A stretch of DNA of 64,000 nt from Rutpela maculata (taxonomy: Eukaryota; Arthropoda; Insecta; Coleoptera; Cerambycidae). A program made the position numbers and the translations under genes. This document shows positions 10,348 to 23,055 of this stretch, piece by piece (positions within the stretch are counted from its first letter, which is position 1; the number at the start of each line of letters is the position of its first letter). Where the stretch lies: contig OW386294.2 of NCBI GenBank assembly GCA_936432065.2, forward strand, positions 46,700,842-46,764,841. Reading direction: 5' to 3'. The notes beneath the pieces were generated by a model. It worked only from the letters and a program-made list of their open reading frames with translations. It made no database searches and was not told where the DNA came from.

Positions 10348-13300
10348 ACGTTTACTTCAAATAATCAAATATCAGAAATGCATTTTGAAGTGAGTTTTTT
10401 CGGTAACGGTGGGTTTTACGAGATTTTCCCAAGAGACCTTTTCGCCTAGAAAATTCATGACTAGGAACTTTTGTTAACAACATTTTTTGATTCGACGACG
10501 TTAAAGCATGTTTTACCATGTCATCGGATGGTAACAGCACATTTCTGAATCGATTTAAACATTCGGTACGAATAATATACAAGCTTCTATAGAACAATGT
10601 ATTCGAATCAACAAATTAGAATCAACGTTTACTTCAATCAAATAGCAAAAATGCATTTTGAAGTGAGTTTTTTCGATAACGGTGGGTTTTACGAGATTTT
10701 CCCAAGAGACCTTTTCGCCTAGAAAAGTCATGACTAGGAACTTTTGTTAACAACATTTTTTGATTCGACGACGTTAAAGCATGTTTTACCATGTCATCGG
10801 ATCGTAACAGCACATTTCTAAATCGATTTAAACATTCAGTACGAATCATATACAAGCTTCTATAGAACAATGTATTCGAATCAACAAAGTAGAATCAACG
10901 TTTACTTCAAATGATCAAATAGCAAAAATGCATTTTAAAGTGAGTTTTTTCCATAACGGTGGGTTTTACGAGATTTTCCCAAGAGACCTTTTCGCCTAGA
11001 AAAGTCATGACTAGGAACTTTTGTTAACAACATTTTTTGATTCGACGACGTTAAAGCATGTTTTACCATGTCATCGGATCGTAACAGCACATTTCTAAAT
11101 CGATTTAAACATTCAGTACGAATCATATACAAGCTTCTATAGAACAATGTATTCGAATCAACAAAGTAGAATCAACGTTTACTTCAAATGATCAAATAGC
11201 AAAAATGCATTTTGAAGTGAGTTTTTTCGATAACGGTGGGTTTTACGAGATGTTCCCAAGACACCTTTTTGCCCAGAAAAGTCATGACTAGGAACTTTTG
11301 TTAACAACATTTTTTGATTCGACGACGTTAAAGCATGTTTTACCATGTTATCGCATAGTAAAAGCACATTTTTGAATCGAGTTAAACATTCAATACGAAT
11401 CATTTACAAGCATACATAGAACGTTGTATTCGACTCAACAAAGTATAGTGTACGTTTACTTCAAATGATCAAATAGCAAAATAGCATTTTGAAGTGAGTT
11501 TTTTCGATAACGGTGGGTTTTACGAGATTTTCCCAAGAGACCTTTTCGCCTAGAAAATTCATGACTATTAACTTCTGTCAACAACATTTTTTGATTCGAC
11601 GACGTTAAAGCATGTTTTACCATGTCATCGGATCGTAACAGCACATTTCTGAATCGATTTAAACATTCGGTACGAATCATATACAAGCTTCTATAGAACA
11701 ATGTATTCGAATCAACAAAGTAGAATTAACGTTTACTTCAAATGATCAAATAGCAAAAATGCATTTTGAAGTGAGTTTTTTCGATAACGGTGGGTTTTAC
11801 GAGATTTTCCCAAGACACCTTTTCGCCTAGAAAAGTCATGACTAGGAACTTTTGTTAACAACATTTTTTGATTCGACGATGTTAAAGCATGTTTTACCAT
11901 GTTATCGCATAGTAAAAGCACATTTTTGAATCGAGTTAAACATTCAATACGAATCATTTACAAGCATACATAGAACGTTGTATTCGACTCAACAAAGTAT
12001 AGTGTACGTTTACTTCAAATGATCAAATAGCAAAAATGCATTTTGAAGTGAGTTTTTTCCATAACGGTGGGTTTTACGAGATTTTCCCAAGAGACCTTTT
12101 CGCCTAGAAAAGTCATGACTAGGAACTTTTGTTAACAACATTTTTTGATTCGACGACGTTAAAGCATGTTTTACCATGTCATCGGATCGTAACAGCACAT
12201 TTCTAAATCGATTTAAACATTCAGTACGAATCATATACAAGCTTCTATAGAACAATGTATTCGAATCAACAAAGTAGAATCAACGTTTACTTCAAATGAT
12301 CAAACTAGCAAAAATGCATTTTGAAGTGAGTTTTTTCGATAACGGTGGGTTTTACGAGATTTTCCCAAGACACCTTTTCGCCCAGAAAATTCATGACTAG
12401 GAACTTTTGTTAACAACATTTTTTGATTCGACGACGTTAAAGCATGTTTTACCATGTTATCGCATAGTAAAAGCACATTTTTGAATCGAGTTAAACATTC
12501 AATACGAATCATTTACAAGCATACATAGAACGTTGTATTCGACTCAACAAAGTATAGTGTACGTTTACTTCAAATGATCAAATAGCAAAAATGCATTTTG
12601 AAGTGAGTTTTTTCCATAACGGTGGGTTTTACGAGATTTTCCCAAGAGACCTTTTCGCCTAGAAAAGTCATGACTAGGAACTTTTGTTAACAAATTTTTT
12701 GATTCGACGACGTTAAAGCATGTTTTACCATGTCATCGGATCGTAACAGCACATTTCTGAATCGATTTAAACATTCAGTACGAATCATATACAAGCTTCT
12801 ATAGAACAATGTATTCGACTCAACAAAGTAGAGTGAACGTTTACTTCAAATAATCAAATATCAGAAATGCATTTTGAAGTGAGTTTTTTCGGTAACGGTG
12901 GGTTTTACGAGATTTTCCCAAGAGACCTTTTCGCCTAGAAAATTCATGACTAGGAACTTCTGTTAACAACATTTTTTGATTCGACGACGTTAAAGCATGT
13001 TTTATCATGTCATCGGATAGTAAATGCACAATTTTGAATCGAGTTAAACATTCAATACGAATCATTTACAAGCATACATAGAACGTTGTATTCGACTCAA
13101 CAAAGTATAGTGTACGTTTACTTCAAATGATCAAATAGCAAAAATGCATTTTGAAGTGAGTTTTTTCGATAACGGTGGGTTTTACGAGATTTTCCCTAGA
13201 GACCTTTTCGGCTAGAAAATTCATGACTAGGAACTTTTGTTAACAACATTTTTTGATTCGACGACGTTAAAGCATGTTTTACCATGTCATCGGATCGTAA

Positions 13301-16300
13301 CAGCACATTTCTGAATCGATTTAAACATTCAGTACGAATCATATACAAGCTTCTATAGAACAATGTATTCGACTCAACAAAGTAGAGTGAACGTTTACTT
13401 CAAATAATCAAATATCAGAAATGCATTTTGAAGTGAGTTTTTTCGGTAACGGTGGGTTTTACGAGATTTTCCCAAGAGACCTTTTCGCCTAGAAAATTCA
13501 TGACTAGGAACTTTTGTTAACAACATTTTTTGATTCGACGACGTTAAAGCATGTTTTACCATGTCATCGGATGGTAACAGCACATTTCTGAATCGATTTA
13601 AACATTCGGTACGAATAATATACAAGCTTCTATAGAACAATGTATTCGAATCAACAAATTAGAATCAACGTTTACTTCAATCAAATAGCAAAAATGCATT
13701 TTGAAGTGAGTTTTTTCGATAACGGTGGGTTTTACGAGATTTTCCCAAGAGACCTTTTCGCCTAGAAAATTCATGACTAGGAACTTCTGTTAACAACATT
13801 TTTGATTCGACGACGTTAAAGCATGTTTTATCATGTCATCGGATAGTAAATGCACAATTTTGAATCGAGTTAAACATTCAATACGAATCATTTACAAGCA
13901 TACATAGAACGTTGTATTCGACTCAACAAAGTATAGTGTACGTTTACTTCAAATGATCAAATAGCAAAAATGCATTTTGAAGTGAGTTTTTTCCATAACG
14001 GTGGGTTTTACGAGATTTTCCCAAGAGACCTTTTCGCCTAGAAAAGTCATGACTAGGAACTTTTGTTAACATTTTTTGATTCGACGACGTTAAAGCATGT
14101 TTTACCATGTCATCGGATCGTAACAGCACATTTCTAAATCGATTTAAACATTCAGTACGAATCATATACAAGCTTCTATAGAACAATGTATTCGAATCAA
14201 CAAAGTAGAATCAACGTTTACTTCAAATGATCAAATAGCAAAAATGCATTTTGAAGTGAGTTTTTTCGATAACGGTGGGTTTTACGAGATTTTCCCAAGA
14301 CACCTTTTCGCCCAGAAAATTCATGACTAGGAACTTTTGTTAACAACATTTTTTGATTCGACGACGTTAAAGCATGTTTTACCATGTTATCGCATAGTAA
14401 AAGCACATTTTTGAATCGAGTTAAACATTCAATACGAATCATTTACAAGCATGCATAGAACGTTGTATTCGACTCAACAAAGTATAGTGTACGTTTACTT
14501 CAAATGATCAAATAGCAAAAATGCATTTTGAAGTGAGTTTTTTCCATAACGGTGGGTTTTACGAGATTTTCCCAAGAGACCTTTTCGCCTAGAAAATTCA
14601 TGACTAGGAACTTCTGTTAACAACATTTTTTGATTCGACGACGTTAAAGCATGTTTTATCATGTCATCGGATAGTAAATGCACAATTTTGAATTGAGTTA
14701 AACATTCAATACGAATCATTTACAAGCATACATAGAACGTTGTATTCGACTCAACAAAGTATAGTGTACGTTTACTTCAAATGATCAAATAGCAAAAATG
14801 CATTTTGAAGTGAGTTTTTTCCATAACGGTGGGTTTTACGAGATTTTCCCAAGAGACCTTTTCGCCTAGAAAAGTCATGACTAGGAACTTTTGTTAACAA
14901 CATTTTTTGATTCGACGACGTTAAAGCATGTTTTACCATGTCATCGGATCGTAACAGCACATTTCTGAATCGATTTAAACATTCAGTACGAATCATATAC
15001 AAGCTTCTATAGAACAATGTATTCGACTCAACAAAGTAGAGTGAACGTTTACTTCAAATAATCAAATATCAGAAATGCATTTTGAAGTGAGTTTTTTCGG
15101 TAACGGTGGGTTTTACGAGATTTTCCCAAGACACCTTTTCGCCTAGAAAATTCATGACTAGGAACTTTTGTTAACAACATTTTTTGATTCGACGACGTTA
15201 AAGCATGTTTTACCATGTCATCGGATGGTAACAGCACATTTCTGAATCGATTTAAACATTCGGTACGAATAATATACAAGCTTCTATAGAACAATGTATT
15301 CGAATCAACAAATTAGAATCAACGTTTACTTCAATCAAATAGCAAAAATGCATTTTGAAGTGAGTTTTTTCGATAACGGTGGGTTTTACGAGATTTTCCC
15401 AAGAGACCTTTTCGCCTAGAAAATTCATGACTAGGAACTTCTGTTAACAACATTTTTGATTCGACGACGTTAAAGCATGTTTTATCATGTCATCGGATAG
15501 TAAATGCACAATTTTGAATCGAGTTAAACATTCAATACGAATCATTTACAAGCATACATAGAACGTTGTATTCGACTCAACAAAGTATAGTGTACGTTTA
15601 CTTCAAATGATCAAATAGCAAAAATGCATTTTGAAGTGAGTTTTTTCCATAACGGTGGGTTTTACGAGATTTTCCCAAGAGACCTTTTCGCCTAGAAAAG
15701 TCATGACTAGGAACTTTTGTTAACAACATTTTTTGATTCGACGACGTTAAAGCATGTTTTACCATGTCATCGGATCGTAACAGCACATTTCTGAATCGAT
15801 TTAAACATTCAGTACGAATCATATACAAGCTTCTATAGAACAATGTATTCGAATCAACAAAGTAGAATGAACGTTTAATTCAAATGATCAAATAGCAAAA
15901 ATGCATTTTGAAGTGAGTTTTTTCGATAACGGTGGGTTTTACGAGATTTTCCCAAGAGACCTTTTCGCCTAGAAAAGTCATGACTAGGAACTTTTGTTAA
16001 CAACATTTTTTGATTCGACGACGTTAAAGCATATTTTACCATGTCATCGGATCGTAACAGCACATTTCTGAATCGATTTAAACATCCAGTACGAATCATA
16101 TACAAGCTTCTATAGAACAATGTATTCGAATCAACAAAGTAGAATGAACGTTTAATTCAAATGATCAAATAGCAAAAATGCATTTTGAAGTGAGTTTTTT
16201 CGATAACGGTGGGTTTTACGAGATTTTCCCAAGACACCTTTTCGCCCAGAAAAGTCATGACTAGGAACTTTTGTTAACAACATTTTTTGATTCGACGACG

Positions 16301-16701
16301 TTAAAGCATGTTTTACCATGTTATCGCATAGTAAAAGCACATTTTTGAATCGAGTTAAACATTCAATACGAATCATTTACAAGCATACATAGAACGTTGT
16401 ATTCGACTCAACAAAGTATAGTGTACGTTTACTTCAAATGATCAAATAGCAAAAATGCATTTTGAAGTGAGTTTTTTCCATAACGGTGGGTTTTACGAGA
16501 TTTTCCCAAGAGACCTTTTCGCCTAGAAAAGTCATGACTAGGAACTTTTGTTAACAACATTTTTTGATTCGACGACGTTAAAGCATGTTTTACCATGTCA
16601 TCGGATGGTAACAGCACATTTCTGAATCGAGTTAAACATTCAATACGAATCATTTACAAGCATACATAGAACGTTGTATTCGACTCAACAAAGTAGAGTG
16701 A
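10348..16701. repeat. 23-monomer higher-order repeat, copy 1 (6,354 bp)
   Basis: The unit is 23 monomers, 6,371 bp minus 17 bp of indels, and the indels add up exactly: -4, +1, -1, -5, -3 and -5 bp in successive marked monomers. Class order from 10,348: R1', R1, R1, R3, R1, R3, R1, R3, R1, R2, R1, R1', R2, R1, R3, R2, R1, R1', R2, R1, R1, R3, and a final hybrid. Private marks include GAGATGTTCCC with TTTTTGCCC at 11,175, CAAAATAGC with CTATTAACTTCTGTC at 11,452, and AGCATATTTTACC at 15,871. Inside the unit, the R1', R2, R1 block at 13,391 recurs at 15,045, an offset of 1,654 bp (six monomers), so HORs are nested. Confidence 0.92.
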
Positions 16702-19700
16702 ACGTTTACTTCAAATAATCAAATATCAGAAATGCATTTTGAAGTGAGTTTTTTCGGTAACGGTGGGTTTTACGAGATTTTCCCAAGAGACCTTTTCGCC
16801 TAGAAAATTCATGACTAGGAACTTTTGTTAACAACATTTTTTGATTCGACGACGTTAAAGCATGTTTTACCATGTCATCGGATGGTAACAGCACATTTCT
16901 GAATCGATTTAAACATTCGGTACGAATAATATACAAGCTTCTATAGAACAATGTATTCGAATCAACAAATTAGAATCAACGTTTACTTCAATCAAATAGC
17001 AAAAATGCATTTTGAAGTGAGTTTTTTCGATAACGGTGGGTTTTACGAGATTTTCCCAAGAGACCTTTTCGCCTAGAAAAGTCATGACTAGGAACTTTTG
17101 TTAACAACATTTTTTGATTCGACGACGTTAAAGCATGTTTTACCATGTCATCGGATCGTAACAGCACATTTCTAAATCGATTTAAACATTCAGTACGAAT
17201 CATATACAAGCTTCTATAGAACAATGTATTCGAATCAACAAAGTAGAATCAACGTTTACTTCAAATGATCAAATAGCAAAAATGCATTTTAAAGTGAGTT
17301 TTTTCCATAACGGTGGGTTTTACGAGATTTTCCCAAGAGACCTTTTCGCCTAGAAAAGTCATGACTAGGAACTTTTGTTAACAACATTTTTTGATTCGAC
17401 GACGTTAAAGCATGTTTTACCATGTCATCGGATCGTAACAGCACATTTCTAAATCGATTTAAACATTCAGTACGAATCATATACAAGCTTCTATAGAACA
17501 ATGTATTCGAATCAACAAAGTAGAATCAACGTTTACTTCAAATGATCAAATAGCAAAAATGCATTTTGAAGTGAGTTTTTTCGATAACGGTGGGTTTTAC
17601 GAGATGTTCCCAAGACACCTTTTTGCCCAGAAAAGTCATGACTAGGAACTTTTGTTAACAACATTTTTTGATTCGACGACGTTAAAGCATGTTTTACCAT
17701 GTTATCGCATAGTAAAAGCACATTTTTGAATCGAGTTAAACATTCAATACGAATCATTTACAAGCATACATAGAACGTTGTATTCGACTCAACAAAGTAT
17801 AGTGTACGTTTACTTCAAATGATCAAATAGCAAAATAGCATTTTGAAGTGAGTTTTTTCGATAACGGTGGGTTTTACGAGATTTTCCCAAGAGACCTTTT
17901 CGCCTAGAAAATTCATGACTATTAACTTCTGTCAACAACATTTTTTGATTCGACGACGTTAAAGCATGTTTTACCATGTCATCGGATCGTAACAGCACAT
18001 TTCTGAATCGATTTAAACATTCGGTACGAATCATATACAAGCTTCTATAGAACAATGTATTCGAATCAACAAAGTAGAATTAACGTTTACTTCAAATGAT
18101 CAAATAGCAAAAATGCATTTTGAAGTGAGTTTTTTCGATAACGGTGGGTTTTACGAGATTTTCCCAAGACACCTTTTCGCCTAGAAAAGTCATGACTAGG
18201 AACTTTTGTTAACAACATTTTTTGATTCGACGATGTTAAAGCATGTTTTACCATGTTATCGCATAGTAAAAGCACATTTTTGAATCGAGTTAAACATTCA
18301 ATACGAATCATTTACAAGCATACATAGAACGTTGTATTCGACTCAACAAAGTATAGTGTACGTTTACTTCAAATGATCAAATAGCAAAAATGCATTTTGA
18401 AGTGAGTTTTTTCCATAACGGTGGGTTTTACGAGATTTTCCCAAGAGACCTTTTCGCCTAGAAAAGTCATGACTAGGAACTTTTGTTAACAACATTTTTT
18501 GATTCGACGACGTTAAAGCATGTTTTACCATGTCATCGGATCGTAACAGCACATTTCTAAATCGATTTAAACATTCAGTACGAATCATATACAAGCTTCT
18601 ATAGAACAATGTATTCGAATCAACAAAGTAGAATCAACGTTTACTTCAAATGATCAAACTAGCAAAAATGCATTTTGAAGTGAGTTTTTTCGATAACGGT
18701 GGGTTTTACGAGATTTTCCCAAGACACCTTTTCGCCCAGAAAATTCATGACTAGGAACTTTTGTTAACAACATTTTTTGATTCGACGACGTTAAAGCATG
18801 TTTTACCATGTTATCGCATAGTAAAAGCACATTTTTGAATCGAGTTAAACATTCAATACGAATCATTTACAAGCATACATAGAACGTTGTATTCGACTCA
18901 ACAAAGTATAGTGTACGTTTACTTCAAATGATCAAATAGCAAAAATGCATTTTGAAGTGAGTTTTTTCCATAACGGTGGGTTTTACGAGATTTTCCCAAG
19001 AGACCTTTTCGCCTAGAAAAGTCATGACTAGGAACTTTTGTTAACAAATTTTTTGATTCGACGACGTTAAAGCATGTTTTACCATGTCATCGGATCGTAA
19101 CAGCACATTTCTGAATCGATTTAAACATTCAGTACGAATCATATACAAGCTTCTATAGAACAATGTATTCGACTCAACAAAGTAGAGTGAACGTTTACTT
19201 CAAATAATCAAATATCAGAAATGCATTTTGAAGTGAGTTTTTTCGGTAACGGTGGGTTTTACGAGATTTTCCCAAGAGACCTTTTCGCCTAGAAAATTCA
19301 TGACTAGGAACTTCTGTTAACAACATTTTTTGATTCGACGACGTTAAAGCATGTTTTATCATGTCATCGGATAGTAAATGCACAATTTTGAATCGAGTTA
19401 AACATTCAATACGAATCATTTACAAGCATACATAGAACGTTGTATTCGACTCAACAAAGTATAGTGTACGTTTACTTCAAATGATCAAATAGCAAAAATG
19501 CATTTTGAAGTGAGTTTTTTCGATAACGGTGGGTTTTACGAGATTTTCCCTAGAGACCTTTTCGGCTAGAAAATTCATGACTAGGAACTTTTGTTAACAA
19601 CATTTTTTGATTCGACGACGTTAAAGCATGTTTTACCATGTCATCGGATCGTAACAGCACATTTCTGAATCGATTTAAACATTCAGTACGAATCATATAC

Positions 19701-22700
19701 AAGCTTCTATAGAACAATGTATTCGACTCAACAAAGTAGAGTGAACGTTTACTTCAAATAATCAAATATCAGAAATGCATTTTGAAGTGAGTTTTTTCGG
19801 TAACGGTGGGTTTTACGAGATTTTCCCAAGAGACCTTTTCGCCTAGAAAATTCATGACTAGGAACTTTTGTTAACAACATTTTTTGATTCGACGACGTTA
19901 AAGCATGTTTTACCATGTCATCGGATGGTAACAGCACATTTCTGAATCGATTTAAACATTCGGTACGAATAATATACAAGCTTCTATAGAACAATGTATT
20001 CGAATCAACAAATTAGAATCAACGTTTACTTCAATCAAATAGCAAAAATGCATTTTGAAGTGAGTTTTTTCGATAACGGTGGGTTTTACGAGATTTTCCC
20101 AAGAGACCTTTTCGCCTAGAAAATTCATGACTAGGAACTTCTGTTAACAACATTTTTGATTCGACGACGTTAAAGCATGTTTTATCATGTCATCGGATAG
20201 TAAATGCACAATTTTGAATCGAGTTAAACATTCAATACGAATCATTTACAAGCATACATAGAACGTTGTATTCGACTCAACAAAGTATAGTGTACGTTTA
20301 CTTCAAATGATCAAATAGCAAAAATGCATTTTGAAGTGAGTTTTTTCCATAACGGTGGGTTTTACGAGATTTTCCCAAGAGACCTTTTCGCCTAGAAAAG
20401 TCATGACTAGGAACTTTTGTTAACATTTTTTGATTCGACGACGTTAAAGCATGTTTTACCATGTCATCGGATCGTAACAGCACATTTCTAAATCGATTTA
20501 AACATTCAGTACGAATCATATACAAGCTTCTATAGAACAATGTATTCGAATCAACAAAGTAGAATCAACGTTTACTTCAAATGATCAAATAGCAAAAATG
20601 CATTTTGAAGTGAGTTTTTTCGATAACGGTGGGTTTTACGAGATTTTCCCAAGACACCTTTTCGCCCAGAAAATTCATGACTAGGAACTTTTGTTAACAA
20701 CATTTTTTGATTCGACGACGTTAAAGCATGTTTTACCATGTTATCGCATAGTAAAAGCACATTTTTGAATCGAGTTAAACATTCAATACGAATCATTTAC
20801 AAGCATGCATAGAACGTTGTATTCGACTCAACAAAGTATAGTGTACGTTTACTTCAAATGATCAAATAGCAAAAATGCATTTTGAAGTGAGTTTTTTCCA
20901 TAACGGTGGGTTTTACGAGATTTTCCCAAGAGACCTTTTCGCCTAGAAAATTCATGACTAGGAACTTCTGTTAACAACATTTTTTGATTCGACGACGTTA
21001 AAGCATGTTTTATCATGTCATCGGATAGTAAATGCACAATTTTGAATTGAGTTAAACATTCAATACGAATCATTTACAAGCATACATAGAACGTTGTATT
21101 CGACTCAACAAAGTATAGTGTACGTTTACTTCAAATGATCAAATAGCAAAAATGCATTTTGAAGTGAGTTTTTTCCATAACGGTGGGTTTTACGAGATTT
21201 TCCCAAGAGACCTTTTCGCCTAGAAAAGTCATGACTAGGAACTTTTGTTAACAACATTTTTTGATTCGACGACGTTAAAGCATGTTTTACCATGTCATCG
21301 GATCGTAACAGCACATTTCTGAATCGATTTAAACATTCAGTACGAATCATATACAAGCTTCTATAGAACAATGTATTCGACTCAACAAAGTAGAGTGAAC
21401 GTTTACTTCAAATAATCAAATATCAGAAATGCATTTTGAAGTGAGTTTTTTCGGTAACGGTGGGTTTTACGAGATTTTCCCAAGACACCTTTTCGCCTAG
21501 AAAATTCATGACTAGGAACTTTTGTTAACAACATTTTTTGATTCGACGACGTTAAAGCATGTTTTACCATGTCATCGGATGGTAACAGCACATTTCTGAA
21601 TCGATTTAAACATTCGGTACGAATAATATACAAGCTTCTATAGAACAATGTATTCGAATCAACAAATTAGAATCAACGTTTACTTCAATCAAATAGCAAA
21701 AATGCATTTTGAAGTGAGTTTTTTCGATAACGGTGGGTTTTACGAGATTTTCCCAAGAGACCTTTTCGCCTAGAAAATTCATGACTAGGAACTTCTGTTA
21801 ACAACATTTTTGATTCGACGACGTTAAAGCATGTTTTATCATGTCATCGGATAGTAAATGCACAATTTTGAATCGAGTTAAACATTCAATACGAATCATT
21901 TACAAGCATACATAGAACGTTGTATTCGACTCAACAAAGTATAGTGTACGTTTACTTCAAATGATCAAATAGCAAAAATGCATTTTGAAGTGAGTTTTTT
22001 CCATAACGGTGGGTTTTACGAGATTTTCCCAAGAGACCTTTTCGCCTAGAAAAGTCATGACTAGGAACTTTTGTTAACAACATTTTTTGATTCGACGACG
22101 TTAAAGCATGTTTTACCATGTCATCGGATCGTAACAGCACATTTCTGAATCGATTTAAACATTCAGTACGAATCATATACAAGCTTCTATAGAACAATGT
22201 ATTCGAATCAACAAAGTAGAATGAACGTTTAATTCAAATGATCAAATAGCAAAAATGCATTTTGAAGTGAGTTTTTTCGATAACGGTGGGTTTTACGAGA
22301 TTTTCCCAAGAGACCTTTTCGCCTAGAAAAGTCATGACTAGGAACTTTTGTTAACAACATTTTTTGATTCGACGACGTTAAAGCATATTTTACCATGTCA
22401 TCGGATCGTAACAGCACATTTCTGAATCGATTTAAACATCCAGTACGAATCATATACAAGCTTCTATAGAACAATGTATTCGAATCAACAAAGTAGAATG
22501 AACGTTTAATTCAAATGATCAAATAGCAAAAATGCATTTTGAAGTGAGTTTTTTCGATAACGGTGGGTTTTACGAGATTTTCCCAAGACACCTTTTCGCC
22601 CAGAAAAGTCATGACTAGGAACTTTTGTTAACAACATTTTTTGATTCGACGACGTTAAAGCATGTTTTACCATGTTATCGCATAGTAAAAGCACATTTTT

Positions 22701-23055
22701 GAATCGAGTTAAACATTCAATACGAATCATTTACAAGCATACATAGAACGTTGTATTCGACTCAACAAAGTATAGTGTACGTTTACTTCAAATGATCAAA
22801 TAGCAAAAATGCATTTTGAAGTGAGTTTTTTCCATAACGGTGGGTTTTACGAGATTTTCCCAAGAGACCTTTTCGCCTAGAAAAGTCATGACTAGGAACT
22901 TTTGTTAACAACATTTTTTGATTCGACGACGTTAAAGCATGTTTTACCATGTCATCGGATCGTAACAGCACATTTCTGAATCGATTTAAACATTCAGTAC
23001 GAATCATATACAAGCTTCTATAGAACAATGTATTCGACTCAACAAAGTAGAGTGA
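16702..23055. repeat. 23-monomer higher-order repeat, copy 2 (6,354 bp)
   Basis: Every marker of copy 1 recurs 6,354 bp later: for example the extra C near 18,658, the four-base loss near 20,033, the three-base loss near 20,424, and AGCATATTTTACC near 22,384. The copies match up to about 22,966. There copy 1 has the hybrid monomer at 16,425 (GGATGGTAACAG followed by an R2-like tail), whereas this copy has a plain R1 right half. The left exchange point lies near 16,670-16,690, in the shared TTCGACTCAACAAAG. Confidence 0.92.
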
